64,000 nt of DNA from Ampullaceana balthica (taxonomy: Eukaryota > Mollusca > Gastropoda > Lymnaeidae): contig CALYLW010000569.1 in the NCBI GenBank assembly GCA_944989445.1, positions 5,001 through 69,000 on the forward strand, in the 5' to 3' direction. Shown piece by piece: positions 10,771 through 21,753 of the stretch. Numbering within the stretch: position 1 is the first letter of the stretch; every line of letters begins with the position of its first letter. The notes beneath the pieces are model-generated. The model saw only the letters and a list, made by a program, of their open reading frames with translations. It was not told the DNA's origin and ran no database searches. The position numbers and the translations under genes are program-made.

Positions 10771-12079
10771 CCCGCACTTTGTAGCGGGAGTGTGCTGACC
10801 CTTTATCCAAGTATTAGGTGATGGTTATTACAATTTTTATTTGCCAAGTTAAATTTCAGATTCAACTATTTAGTTAAAATCTTATGAGAAACAGAGATAT
10901 GCCATTTTACCGCGTGAGTTGTTTTCACTAAATGCAGTGCCTTTTAACATAACCTTACTATTCAAAAGATATGACTTATTAAATAATGATTCTTGCCGAC
11001 CATAATAACTAAATTTACAATTTCATTCCCACTTGTACAAAATTTACATAACTTATATGTTTTCCGAAAGAGCTCTACCACCCTCGTCACTCAAAAATTT
11101 AATATATAATTACGGAACTGCATCGTATCACAATTGTAAGTTATATAATATTTGTAACCACGTCTATGAGATAAAGAACATGTGGCACTATCCCTTTAAA
11201 AGGCAAAAGCTAATTGACTCATAGCGCAAATAAACAAAATTATAAATGTACTTTCTAAAATACTATTTTTAAAAAAAACGGTCGTATTAAAATGATATAA
11301 CAAAATGTGCACACCATATTTAGACAAATAGAAAGCTGAGCCGCATAAAATAAAGTCTTGTTATAAAGTAAATGTACTGGACCAAAATAACTCTTCATTT
11401 TGACGTATTTATAATTGACTAAACAGGGAAATAATATTTAACATTTTTATGTCTCTATATTTTACGATTTATATTTACGGTTTATAAGCAATGTGTATAA
11501 TTTCAAAAAGGAATATTTTTTTTGTTCCCTATTTCGGATAAGGCATCATATTTTGTAAATTATATTCAATGCACACACACACACCAGATTTTATATCTGA
11601 AAAATAAAATACATTTTTAAAAAAAAGATTCAACCGTCTGTAAATAAGCGCATCTTAAAAATGATTAAAAGGCAATTTTAGAAACTGGCCTATGCTATTC
11701 TGAATACAAAGGAATGAACATAAAAACATATTCAATTCGCAATTCATATTAATTAAGCGTTTTCAGAATCACTTCATTAAATTTAGTCAACTTTTGTTAA
11801 TACGTTCGGTATTGAAAGTTTATAATGTATAGTGTATATAAAGCTTAAGTAAACAGTTTTAAAGTGTAAGTTTATTTGACATAGGCCATCACTTTCAACA
11901 TAAAATAAACTCGCTACATCTATGGTTTTTAATTAAATGTCGAGTTATGAATTAAATTTTTAAAAATCCCAATTTTATTCATTGCATGTAAAATATTAAT
12001 ACAATGCATCGTGAAAATAATTGAAATAAAATAATTTAAACGCATATGTAATATATAAAGCTCAGTTGATATTTTTATG
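10771..12079. other. AT-rich stretch, nothing recognised
   Basis: No open frame, repeat or RNA feature could be supported. A short CA run is at about 11573-11584. Confidence 0.4.
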
Positions 12080-12320
12080 TTTGTTTGTTTGTATCCATTA
12101 AAAAAAGGCCACTGCTTTTTTCCTTGTTACCATCGCGGAAGTGTACTTATCAAGTACCCGGTGTTTCATGCTTCTACCTACACGGGAAATGTGAGAATTT
12201 GTGATTTTCATTTTTTATATAGCTCATATTAGGAAAAAAACTTCATTTTGGCCCCCGGCCCCCAGGAAGTGATAATTTAATTTTTTTCGCCCGTTACCAT
12301 TGCGTGTTTGTACTCAACAA
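12080..12320 (+). repeat. About 165-bp GGCCCCC repeat units, left part
   Basis: Units contain CTTCTACCTACACGGGAAAT, a TATATAGCTCATAT motif and a GGCCCCCGGCCCCC block. The array was split by the hAT at 12321-15433 and resumes at 15434. The same units occur inside both palindrome arms. They resemble, but are shorter than, the subunits of the 8011-10770 repeat. Confidence 0.7.
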
Positions 12321-13099
12321 CAGTGGCGTCACTAGGGGGGGGGCGGGGGGGGGCGGGCCGCCCCGGGTGAAACCCATCAGGGGGTGACATCCGAGCCTAA
12401 AATTTTACTGTGTACGATTTTATGTCAGAAAACAAAAGATGACACATTTTTTTTAATCTAGAAAGAAATTAAGAAATACAATGAAATACATTAAACGCAA
12501 AAATTCATATTAAAAAAAATATCAGTTAACTTGCAACAATAAAACAGTCCCAACACACGAACAACATTAAAACAAATTAGGAAAAAAAGAAAAGAAGTAG
12601 TCGCAGCAGAGAGATCTTTAAAAAGGCTGGAATGAAAGAGGCAGTGTCTTCTGTTTTAAAAGAGATAAAGCCATTTGGGCTTGGACACACAGACAGCATG
12701 AACGAATCCCACCTCACGACTCCCTCCACCACAGTGGAGTGGGGGGAATACGATTTTTATCACCACCCCCCCCCAAAGAAAAAAAATCAAAAGATGGGTT
12801 TTCTTTGTTGATGTTTTTCTTGAAGAAAATTATGATTTCAATGTCTTTAAGTTAATATTTTTATATATATATATTTATTAAAGGCGTGAAAGCATAGATA
12901 TGAATGTTTATATACAGGTAGTCCTCCGGATTACGACGGTCCCATCCCGACTTACGCTGTTTAGTGCTTACGAACGCGCCCCCGTAAAGAATAGTATTAC
13001 GCGTTATTCCGTATTTAAAAAAAAATTATGAGGTAACGAATTCTTTTCTCTATTCATTTGAAATAACAAAAATTATTGAAAAATATGTACGAATATTAT

Positions 13100-14935
13100 T
13101 TCAACCTACAACTTTCGTTTGCGAATTTTTCAAATGGCGAAGTTTTCAATCAAGTCAATAACGCTGAGTAAGCTTACAAGTTCCTTTTCAATGCTCATTA
13201 GAGAGAGCATATTCAGCCTTTTTCGCCCCATGCAAATTCTAACTCATTATATATTCTTTTCAACTTTGAAAAGGATCGCTCTCAGCTGCAGTTTGATGTC
13301 ATCATTGAAAGATAGATGCGAAGTGCGATGTGTACATGTGTAAAGGATTGTGTGAAATAAAGCTCATTCAAAAGCAGCAACATTTTTAGCTCTGTGCAAG
13401 TTTTTTGAGTTTCGCTTTGTGCTAATTCCTTTTCCTTACCCTGAGCCTGGGGCTGGACAATAACTTTTTTAAGAGTTCTGAAAATTGGACTAATTCTAAA
13501 GGTAAGCAATCTTCGAAATCACTCATGAACCTACATGTGGAAGAAAATCAGAAGCCCCGAGCCTAGTGCTCTTTATGGGTCTTCCTGGAAGACCCCCTTA
13601 GCCATCTGGCCACCAAAGGGACGTAACAGCTGAGGACCCACCCCCCCCCAAAAAGCGGTCGCTTCTGAAGCGGTCACCTGGGCATCCAGGACATAGAGTC
13701 GAAGATGCCTCCCACTAAGTTGCCCTCACAAGGAGGTGGTGGAATTTCCTACTACTAACTACTACGACCCGCTACCACTTTGGCGCCATCCCGGCAAAGC
13801 ACACGGGTCTCCATGGTTAGGACCGCCGCAGACCGGGGAATCATCAAAGACCTACCTAGGGTGCAACCCCCACTGGAAGGTTTCCTCAGAGCTGGCGTCC
13901 AATGCGTTCTTCACGGCACTTTTTGCTAATCCGTACTGGCGCTCCTGGCCCTAAACCGGCACCGCTCGATGGCGTTGCTAGTAAATTGAGGGGGACGAAA
14001 CGGTTGCTTCGGATTTACCCGACCCCTTCTTCGAAATCACTTGAATGTTCTTCCATTAACTTGGCTGCTGCCCATCGGTTGGTGAAAGTGCTGAGCTCAG
14101 TTAGGTTTGTAAGAAAGCCACATTTCTCATGGATGTCTTTATATGCACCTAACCAATGTTGCAGGGCTTAAGAAAGTTTGTCAATGATTACCAGAAATAC
14201 CTCAATCTTGAATTTTTTCTCCAGATGTCCCTTTATCAAACTGACGCTTTCTTTTTTGTTTAATAGTATTGAAGATTGTTTACACTGTTTTACCACGGAC
14301 TTTTCCTTTCCTTTGTCTTCATAGGAATAAAATTAAGAATGCTATTTTTTTAACAAACTCAATGAAAGACTTCCTTTCTAAAATTGTTTCCAAAATTTCA
14401 AGAAAAATAGCGGCTTCCAGTTGTTCAATTTCCTTTAGAAATCCTTCTTCTTCAAGTCGGCAGTCATGTGGCTGATTTTCATTCGTTGCTAATTCTTCCA
14501 GTGCTGCGATATTCTCATGGTATGAGCTATTAACAGACCTTACAGCATAATGTCAGGCTGACCATCTTGTGTCAGACAAGGCTTTGTTAGCATGTATCAA
14601 TTTCATATGTTTTGAAGTACCTGTCAACGATGAGTAGATGCAACAAGTCGGGTATAAAGATTTTGCAGAAGACAAAAAAATCTGATCGCAGTAGGACAAC
14701 CTGCTTCTCTTTTCCCAACCAAATTAAAGGAATGAGCTGTGCACGGCACATAATGAGCTACAATGCACTTCTCACGAAGAATAGCCTGGTTTCCGTTATA
14801 CTTTCTACTCATTGGCAGCATTGCCGTATGACTATCCAAGGCATTTTCAGGGATTCGTACAAACATAATGGCCTGCATCTTTATTATACACTATAATTCA
14901 TAAAAAGTTTGAGGGCCCTTAAATTATTAGGGGAT
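13100..14935 (-). pseudogene. hAT transposase relic (ZMYM1/DUF4371 type) inside the 3.1-kb hAT
   Basis: Minus-strand blocks run in family order. Near 14624-14878 are VAHYVPCTAHSFNLVGK and LYTRLVASTHR. Helical middle pieces follow (about 14270-14480 and 14040-14170). A block ends in HVHIALRIYLSMM at 13282-13400. The dimerisation region has ERSFSKLKRIYNE, then RLNMLSLMSIEKELVS at about 13130-13290. The blocks lie in different frames, with stops and a GC-rich insertion (13540-14020) between them. It is therefore non-functional, though the C-terminal hAT signature is clear. Confidence 0.78.
13540..14020. repeat. GC-rich insertion within the hAT relic
   Basis: About 480 bp of distinctly higher GC content interrupts the transposase relic, with a C-run near 13640-13650 and repeated AAGCGGTC-type words. 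It could be the 5' part of a non-LTR retrotransposon, but no diagnostic protein motif is visible. The open frames at 13736-13954 and 13902-14171 have no recognised domain. Confidence 0.4.
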
Positions 14936-15366
14936 TTAGCCCGTTCAGCACCCCCCTCACTTTTAATCCGCTATAGGGGGGGGGTCCACGCATCTGTGAC
15001 GATGTGGTACGAGGAGGGGGGTGTTTAAGAAATTTGACGTCACATCAAAAACGCTAAACTTTAAATAAAAGTTCCACTTAAATATTTGATTGTTTACCAT
15101 TTATTTAATTACGTTTTCAATGACTTCACGCGTGTTACGATATTACAGTGCAAACTTACCCTAAATACATAATAAATGACAAAAAATAATTAGCAACATG
15201 CTAATTTTTTTTGAGAAAATACGGCTTGGGGGAGGGGTGTCAAAGCTTTGTGACGTCATATCGTAAAAAAGGGGTAGGGTCTAAGTTTTTGTGACAAAGT
15301 ATGACGCTAGGGGAAGGGTGGGGTAAAAATCGGCAACCACGCGTGACGTCATTTATGGACGGCCCC
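14911..15366. repeat. Putative MITE with GACGTCA-type ends
   Basis: It ends near 15366 with TGACGTCATTTATGGACGGC, the inverse of the start of a repeat at 36190 (GGGGCCGTCCATAAATGACG). Internal G-runs and TTTGTGACGTCAT words match between the two copies. The left end is weakly conserved. Confidence 0.5.
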
Positions 15367-15433
15367 TTCAGTCATGATTGGGTGACACCATGAGCTACCG
15401 CCCCGGGTGACACCAACCCTAGTGACGCCTCTG

Positions 15434-15663
15434 CTCAACAACTCCCCAAAGTTTCATGCTTCTTCCTACTTGGGCAATAGGAGAATTGGTGATTTTCAAA
15501 TTTTTTAAAGGCCATATAAAGGACAAAAAACGTTTTTGGGCCCCCGGCCCCCCTGAGTGTTAATTTTAAAATTATTTTACTCACATTTTGTCGTGAGAGG
15601 CTACTCAACAACTTTCCAAAGTTTTATACTCCTACCTACACGGAAAGTTGGAGAATTAGTGAT
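15434..15663 (+). repeat. About 165-bp GGCCCCC repeat units, right part of split array
   Basis: This continues the array at 12080-12320 after the hAT insertion. The array stops abruptly at 15663, where the left arm of the giant palindrome begins. The matching array in the right arm instead continues into a GAATGAGTGAGTGAGTC tail. Confidence 0.7.
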
Positions 15664-16005
15664 AATGGACGTTGTGCCACTTTTCACATGAGTTTTTTTT
15701 TAACTTTGCGCACAGACCAACGAAGTTTTGACTTTAAAGGGAACATTGCATGGTAGGAAAAGGATTTCTCTCAATTGACACAATAAACTTTATCAAATTT
15801 TGAACAGTCACATTAGTCAATCGTTTAAAACCAGAATGTGCGTGTAATCGTCTGAAAATTAGTTTATATTTATCTGTCGAAATATTTTACTTTTTGACTT
15901 CCAGTACACTTATAAGTGGTGAGTTTATTAATCGCATAAAAAAATTAATCGTTAAAAATTGTCAAAGATAAATCGAAAAATAATCGCTAATTTCCGCAGC
16001 CATAG
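15664..16005 (-). mobile_element. Truncated hAT copy at the left palindrome border
   Basis: The terminal TAATTTCCGCAGCCATA near 15989-16005 and the preceding ATTAATCGTTAA words mirror the left end of the hAT at 27442-28252. The element breaks off at 15664, the palindrome boundary, so its other end is missing here. Confidence 0.8.
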
Positions 16006-16385
16006 TCTTAACACATCTTAATTTAGACTAACGGAATTCGTCGCACTTAATTTTTTTAAACATATAATTATCCGCAATTTCATAAATAAAATTTAATATT
16101 CTAGATTTTAGTACGATGGAAACATATGACACTAATTGCTGACAAGGTTGTTTTTTTAAAAAGACATATTTCTCAAACCAAGGTCATTGATATTAATGTA
16201 AAAAAATAATAATAATTATGCAATACATCTTTCCCTTTACCACAGAAATAAATAAAACACAAGCTTTTAGAAAGGTCGAATGCTCAGAGAAAAACATGCA
16301 TCGATTTGGAGATACGTATTTCCTCTTCAATAAAGTAATGGGGGTGAGACTGCAATCAGGCTTTTAAATAGTTAAATGTACATGT

Positions 16386-16515
16386 CGTAACACAACAGCG
16401 AACGTTTCGGCAAAGAGCCTTCCTCAACGGACAAATAGTACACAAATGAAACGAATAAAACGAAATAATAGAAAGAACACTTAGCTGCGGTGAAATCCAA
16501 GTAGTCCAGTAGAGA
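16386..16515 (-). mobile_element. Solo 3' end of a Penelope-like element (left arm)
   Basis: About 130 bp closely matches the 3' untranslated end of the Penelope element at 19325-19480, including the CGAACGTTTCGGCAAAGAGC motif and the CAAGTAGTCCAGTAGAGAT block. It is the mirror of 26932-27061. It is probably a strongly 5'-truncated, older insertion, since it differs from the neighbouring element at several bases. Confidence 0.75.
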
Positions 16516-16559
16516 TGTACAAGAAATGTTAAAAAAAAATATTTTTCCTATGAACTTCT

Positions 16560-17770
16560 TATTAAAAAAATAAAGTTTTCTTTATTGGGCATAAAGTTCC
16601 TGCAAATGTTTTACAGCACGTAAACAAAATGTAGTTAACCAATTTGGTTAGATCTGGAATGTCAATTAAGGACTCCTCGACTGACCAATGTGTATTTAAA
16701 CAATTAATTGCCTTCTTGCATTTTATCTTTATGAATGAGGTAAACAGTTCATTGTAGGACTCTTTATTGTTGTGTTGCCAAAGGAACCAAGCATTTGCAC
16801 ACTCGTAGCAGATGAAGTCGCATGCTGGAGCAAGGATGCTGCGCCACTCTGTTATAAAAAATAATGCTATAACAGATTATAATACGTTAGTTCCATCTTA
16901 CTTGGTGTAAATTTGGCAGTTTTTTCCAGCTGATTCTAGGTCAATTTGAAGTTGTTTTGTAATGACGATAAGCCTGACATAGTTCATATAAGAACATGAA
17001 ATCATCTCGCCATCCAGAGCTCTAATCTGTGTTAACATCCTTTGTCGCATAAAGGGGGTAGTCAGCCTGAAGAGAGGTTGTTAATTTGTCAATGGAGGAA
17101 TAGTTGAGTTCTGGTTTGCTCGTTTGCTCTTGAATAAGAAAATGCATGACATGCTTCAGAAGGTGATAGAGTACATGGTGCTGACAGCCAATATGTTGTG
17201 GCTTCTCAAAGTCTTTGCTCAAGACATCACCCTGTATGAGCTTTACAATCCCGTGCAAACGACCAGTATTTACTTCGGTAGTGTCGCAGATTATCATGCA
17301 AATATTTCCCCAAACATCGTATTCATAAATTAGATGATGTTTTTCTTTGAGAATGGCCTTGACAGAACCTCTCTCCAATGGTTGCAAGAACATCATGTGC
17401 TTTATTTGTAGAAATGTTGTTTTTCAGTCCTAGTAAACCCCCTGTTATAGTGCTTGCTCTTTGGTATTTCGTTTGCATTCAGGAAAAGATGACGTGGAAG
17501 AAGAGGTTGGCGACTCGGGTGAAGAAGCAGAGGTTTCAGAATCCAAAGATCTGAGACAGGTTTATGTGTTTGTGTGGGCTGCGATTGATAAGAGCTGGTT
17601 TTAGGATGAGTTTTTGATAATCGAATTCCTTTCCTTAGGTAGATTGATTCCAATAGGGGCTTTTTTGACCATTGAATAACCAATATTTCCTCTGCTTTTA
17701 ACTTGCCTCTGCTAGAGTTCTTTATCCTCTTTGCTTTACCACACTCCATTAAGGTTGGTAACATCAAATA
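16560..17770 (-). pseudogene. hAT-like transposase relic (left-arm copy)
   Basis: Minus-strand frames at 17402-17767 and 17022-17396 are separated by a stop. The second carries ICDTTEVNTGRLHG and PQHIGCQHHVL, the D-T-T-x-x-N-T-G and C-x-H-H-x-L signatures of an uncharacterised hAT-like transposase family found in cnidarians, insects and molluscs. Further degenerate matches (an EFICYDW-like CDFICYECANAWF) continue to about 16560. It is the exact mirror of 25679-26880. Confidence 0.55.
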
Positions 17771-18559
17771 AATGATAGTGTTGCAGTGAATTTATCTGAT
17801 GGTTTCATTTTGTTTTTGTAATATAGATCAATCAGACGATTGGGTTTCTTTCTGGTTAGTGCGCTGGAAAATAGTGGAAAGTCTAGAATTTCCCTCCAGA
17901 GCAATTCTATATCCGTAATCATAATTTTGATTCAATCCAGTCACTGTTTCAGAAAAAGTGAAGTTTCCAAGAATTTGACGGTTTGTAGGCATCTGTGTGA
18001 GATTGGTTAGCTTTTCAACAGATGCAATCCTTAGATTCCTTTTCTGTTTAAAAGATGAGTATGCCTTGTTTATAAATAAATGGAAACAGCTGACTGGAAT
18101 GTGTTTGAAAGCAGTCTAGAACGTCATACAAAAATTCAAAGCGAAATTGAAACCAATAGTCAAACAGCGCTATGCGTGAATAAAAAAAAAGAAAAGGTGG
18201 GGGAACTTTTTTCAATAAAAAAAAATTAATGTTGCTACAATCATCTGCATACAATTGGTCCTCGAATGTAAAGGGTTTTAGGATCGTTATAAAAAAAAAT
18301 GAAAATAGTAATCAGCCTAATGTAGGTACTGTTCAAACGAGTTGCCATATCCTGCTTCGATTTGCGGAAAATGACATCATATGTTAGCATCGAGACTTTG
18401 CAATGGCTTCTTTTCAATTCATATGTGCTGGCTGAACTGTGCTAGAAATTTCAGAATAAATGTCCAAATTTTGCCACAAGAGGTTATGAGACTGCTACCT
18501 TCAAATTTGTTGATATGCTATGTTGAAGAAAGTGAGCGATACATGCATGGTATATGACA
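17771..18559. other. Palindrome-arm spacer without recognised gene (left)
   Basis: Mirror of 24886-25678. The 68-codon frame at 18048-18254 is low-complexity and unassigned. The stretch may belong to the degraded hAT-like unit. Confidence 0.4.
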
Positions 18560-19290
18560 ATTTAAAAGGCAAAGTCCTGACTCACTCACTCATTCACTCA
18601 TTCATTACTAAATCTCCAGCTTCCCGTGTAGGTAGAAGCATGAAACTTTGGGAAGTTGTTGAGTAGCCTCTCGCGACGAAAATTGGAGTAAAAAATTTTT
18701 AAAATTAACACTCATGGGGGCCCAAAACGTTTATTTTAAATCTCATATGGCTTATATAAAATTTGAAAATCACAAATTCTCGTATTTTCCGAGGAGGCAG
18801 AAGCATACAACTTAGGTAAGTTGTTGAGAACAAACCCGCGTGGTAACTGGCGAAAAAAATATGAAATGATCACTTCCTGGGGGCCGGTGGCCGAAATGAA
18901 GTTTTTTCCTAATATGAGCTATATAAAAACTGAAAATCACAAATTCTCATATTTCCCGTATAGGTAGAAGCATGAAACACCGGGTAGTTTATAAGTACTC
19001 TTCCGCGATGGTAATAAGCGAAAAAATATTTAATTTATCAAACACTAGGGGCCGGGGGCCGAAATAAAGTTTTTTTCTTATAAGAGCTATATAAAAACTG
19101 AAAATCACAAATTCTCATATTTCACGTGTAGGTAGAAGCAAGAAACTCTGAGTAGTGGTAACAAACAACAAAAACAATACTTAAATAATAACATACTGGG
19201 GACCGGGGGCCCAAATGTAGTTTTTTTTCCGCATATGAGCTATATAAAAACGTAAAATCAATAATTCTCCTATTTCCCGTTTAGGTAGAA
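18560..19290 (-). repeat. Array of about 165-bp GGCCCCC units (left arm)
   Basis: About four tandem units carry CCGTGTAGGTAGAAGCATGA, ATATGAGCTATATAAAA and GGGGGCCGGGGGCC-type blocks. They are preceded by a GACTCACTCACTCATTCACT tail at 18585. It is the mirror of the array at 24155-24885. Confidence 0.8.
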
Positions 19291-19324
19291 GTATAAATGC
19301 ATAAAATAAAAACAGGGTATTAGT

Positions 19325-21722
19325 AGGCCTGACAGGACGTAACACAACAGCGAACGTTTCGGCAAAGAGCCTTCTTCAACGGACAAATAGTACACAAATG
19401 AAACGAATAAAACAAAATAATAGAAAAAAAAACACTTAGCTGCGGTGAAATCCAAGTAGTCCAGTAGAGATAAAGCAAGGAGAGAAAAGTAAGAGCTTAA
19501 ATAGGAACGGAGAGGGTGGGTGTGGCCAATCAATCAGCTTGTCAGTGCGAACACAATGTTGATCCCATGTGGTGTAAGAGTCCCATATTCATGGATTAGT
19601 CTATTCTCCAGACTGACCCGGCCGGGTGTGTTTGTACAAGAAACCAAGGCGGTGACAGACATGTCATCGATGCCCATGTGGTCCCGTCCATTGAAGTGTC
19701 GGGAGACAGGACACTGTTTGTCTTGTTTAATGGCACGTACATGTTCCGCGATACGGCAAGAGAGTAACCTCCCCGTTTCACCAATGTACTTCAAAGGACA
19801 GCGCTTACACACAATGGTGTAGACCACATTGCGGCTAGTACAAAGATAGCCATTCCTAATCTTGAATGTCCCCTTAGGGAAGACAACCTGGTCCGTCTGG
19901 GTAACAAAGGGACATGTCTTGCAGCGATTACGACCACATGGCTTGGTGCCCAGATGGGAGGACGGAATAAGCAGACGGCTACGAACCAATAGGTCTCGCA
20001 GATTTTTATCCCTCCTGAATACAATGAGGGGAGGGGTGGAAAATATGTTGTTTGTCTCAGGGTCCGCGAGGAGGATGGTGCGGTTTTTCAAAAATATTTC
20101 CTTTGCTCTGATGTTGTGGGGATGGTATGTGAGCACCAATTTGCTCCTTTCATTACTATCACTGGAGCGTGATACAAAGGCGTCGGCACGAGTGAAGTTT
20201 TTAACTCGCTGAAGTGCAGATTGAAGTATAGCTTCAGGGTAAGACCTTTGTCTAAAATACTCCACCATTTCCAACGCCTTTTCCAAAAAGTCCTCATTAG
20301 ATTGACACAGCCTACGGAGGCGAAGGAGTTGTGAAAATGGAATAGAATCCTTACAGAATTTGGGATGAGACGAGGGATAGAGTAGGTAAGAGTGACTGTC
20401 CGTTGGTTTGAAGTAGGCCGAAGTGAGGAGGCAGTTCTTCTGGAGAGTTACAGTAATGTCCAGGAAATTAACCGATAGTTCGGAAATCGTGTGAGTGAAC
20501 TTAATGGAGGGGTGAAAAGAATCAACAAAGTTGATGAACGTGTCAAGTTCGCTCCTCTCCATATGAGTGACCCCAATGCCGTCATCAATGTATCTTTTAT
20601 AAAATTCGGGGAGGCGACCAGTGTATTCTTGTTCCACTCTGTGCTCGAAATGGCCCATGAACAAGCATGCATAGCTGGGTCCCATTTTAGTCCCCATGGC
20701 GACCCCACTGATTTGGTCAAAGAACTGACCATTGAACTCAAACGAGTTGAGGGTTAAGACCAATTCCGCCAAGCGTAGTAAGGCGTGTGTAGGTATATTG
20801 GGGTGAGGTTGTCTGTCCAAAAAGTATTGCACAGCCAGAAGGCCATCGTTGTGGGGAATGGATGTATAGAGGGAACATACATCAAGGAGGAACAGATAGT
20901 TCTTTACGTTTGGATTGATGCTCAGAGAGTCGAATGTCCGTAAGGCATGGTTGGTGTCCTTAATGTACGTAGGAAGGGATGCCACTATCGGTTGGAAGAC
21001 ACCATCCAAGAATTCAGAAATGTGTTCTGTTGGACAAGAACATGCAGAGACAATAGGTCTACCAGGGTTACCATCCTTGTGAATTTTAGGAAGGAGATAA
21101 AAGGATGGCTTACCCAGGTCACTGTCAAAAATGTGCATCCTGGACGCTGATTGAGGTAGAGCGCATTCTGTTATCAACTCATCGATGGTCTTTTTAACCA
21201 CCGTGTTGTTTTTAATGATGGGATCTGTGGCTCTCTGTTGGTAGAACTGGGTGTCCTCCAGTTGTCTCTGAGCTTCCTTAATATACAACTCCTTATCCCA
21301 TACAACTACGGCCCCGCCTTTGTCGGCCGGTTTGATGACAATGTCTTTACGGCTGCGCAATAAAGACAAGGCTTTCGACTCAACTTTAGAAAGGTTGGAT
21401 TGACGGAGTCGAGGAAACAAAAGGTTTTTAATTTCATTCTCTGTGCTTTTGATATATAAGTCCAGAGCCTTGGATTGACCAGGCGGTGGTGTCCAAGTAG
21501 ATTTCCTTTGTTTTTTGAATGGGAATAACTCATCATCGGGAAGCGTGTTGTTTTTCCCGGCAAAATGGAACTGAAGTCTGAGAGCACGGAAAAAACGTTG
21601 AGAATCGCTCTGTAGTTGAAAACGGTCGCAAGATGGTGTAAGAGGAATGAATTTAAGACCCTTAGATAGAAGGGATCTTTCATTCTCTGAGAGTGGTAAA
21701 TCTGGGGGTATGCAAATTACTA
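19325..21722 (-). mobile_element. 5'-truncated Penelope-like retroelement, left arm
   Basis: The element runs from its 3' end near 19325 to the palindrome centre, where it stops abruptly inside its own coding region. The coding part is described at 19534-21753. The 3' region contains a compact hairpin (19355-19381). The conserved RT core together with GIY-YIG places it among the endonuclease-bearing Penelope-like elements. Confidence 0.9.
19355..19381 (-). other. Hammerhead-like hairpin in Penelope 3' region (left arm)
   Basis: On the minus strand it reads CGTT, GAAGAA, GGC, a five-base loop, GCC, GA, AACG. Stems CGTT/AACG and GGC/GCC enclose a GA-rich internal loop. It resembles the CUGANGA...GAAA core of hammerhead ribozymes known in Penelope-like elements, but the essential C of CUGA is replaced by T, so self-cleavage is doubtful. 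Confidence 0.35.
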
Positions 21723-21753
21723 ATAGTAATTTGCATACCCCCAGATTTACCAC
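19534..21753 (-). CDS. Penelope-like reverse transcriptase / GIY-YIG endonuclease (left arm)
   Basis: This 739-codon frame is uninterrupted. It would copy element RNA into DNA at a nick made by its own endonuclease. Visible parts, in order: an N-terminal PLE block (LSKGLKFIP, residues about 29-37); RT motif LPKIHKDGNPGRPIVS (221-236); motif A, LLDVCSLYTSIP (289-300); GVAMGTKMGPS (350-360); catalytic YIDDG (388-392). A Cys cluster CGRNRCKTCP follows (606-615), then a GIY-YIG domain with VVYTIVCKRC and YIGETGR (643-662). Full-length PLE proteins have more sequence before the first block. Here the first ten codons, including the ATG, come from the antisense of the opposite arm across the palindrome centre. 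It differs from the right-arm copy at about four residues. The RT is probably intact, but the element is 5'-truncated. Confidence 0.9.
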   Translation of the reverse strand: MVNLGVCKLLLVICIPPDLPLSENERSLLSKGLKFIPLTPSCDRFQLQSDSQRFFRALRLQFHFAGKNNTLPDDELFPFKKQRKSTWTPPPGQSKALDLYIKSTENEIKNLLFPRLRQSNLSKVESKALSLLRSRKDIVIKPADKGGAVVVWDKELYIKEAQRQLEDTQFYQQRATDPIIKNNTVVKKTIDELITECALPQSASRMHIFDSDLGKPSFYLLPKIHKDGNPGRPIVSACSCPTEHISEFLDGVFQPIVASLPTYIKDTNHALRTFDSLSINPNVKNYLFLLDVCSLYTSIPHNDGLLAVQYFLDRQPHPNIPTHALLRLAELVLTLNSFEFNGQFFDQISGVAMGTKMGPSYACLFMGHFEHRVEQEYTGRLPEFYKRYIDDGIGVTHMERSELDTFINFVDSFHPSIKFTHTISELSVNFLDITVTLQKNCLLTSAYFKPTDSHSYLLYPSSHPKFCKDSIPFSQLLRLRRLCQSNEDFLEKALEMVEYFRQRSYPEAILQSALQRVKNFTRADAFVSRSSDSNERSKLVLTYHPHNIRAKEIFLKNRTILLADPETNNIFSTPPLIVFRRDKNLRDLLVRSRLLIPSSHLGTKPCGRNRCKTCPFVTQTDQVVFPKGTFKIRNGYLCTSRNVVYTIVCKRCPLKYIGETGRLLSCRIAEHVRAIKQDKQCPVSRHFNGRDHMGIDDMSVTALVSCTNTPGRVSLENRLIHEYGTLTPHGINIVFALTS

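Larger units (their letters stand above)
12321..15433 (-). mobile_element. 3.1-kb hAT element with perfect 8-bp target duplication
   Basis: The termini are CAGTGGCGTCACTAGGG at 12321 and its near-perfect inverse (CCTAGTGACGCCTCTG) ending at 15433. CTCAACAA is duplicated exactly at 12313-12320 and 15434-15441, and joining the flanks restores the interrupted 165-bp repeat unit. Inside lies a minus-strand ZMYM1-type transposase relic plus nested insertions. Termini and target duplication match the 180-bp MITE at 2150-2329. Confidence 0.92.

Noticed and set aside
20448..21683. Several 60-125-codon frames within the Penelope regions of both arms
   Set aside because: They are other-frame shadows of the intact 739-codon reverse-transcriptase frames and come in exact mirror pairs.
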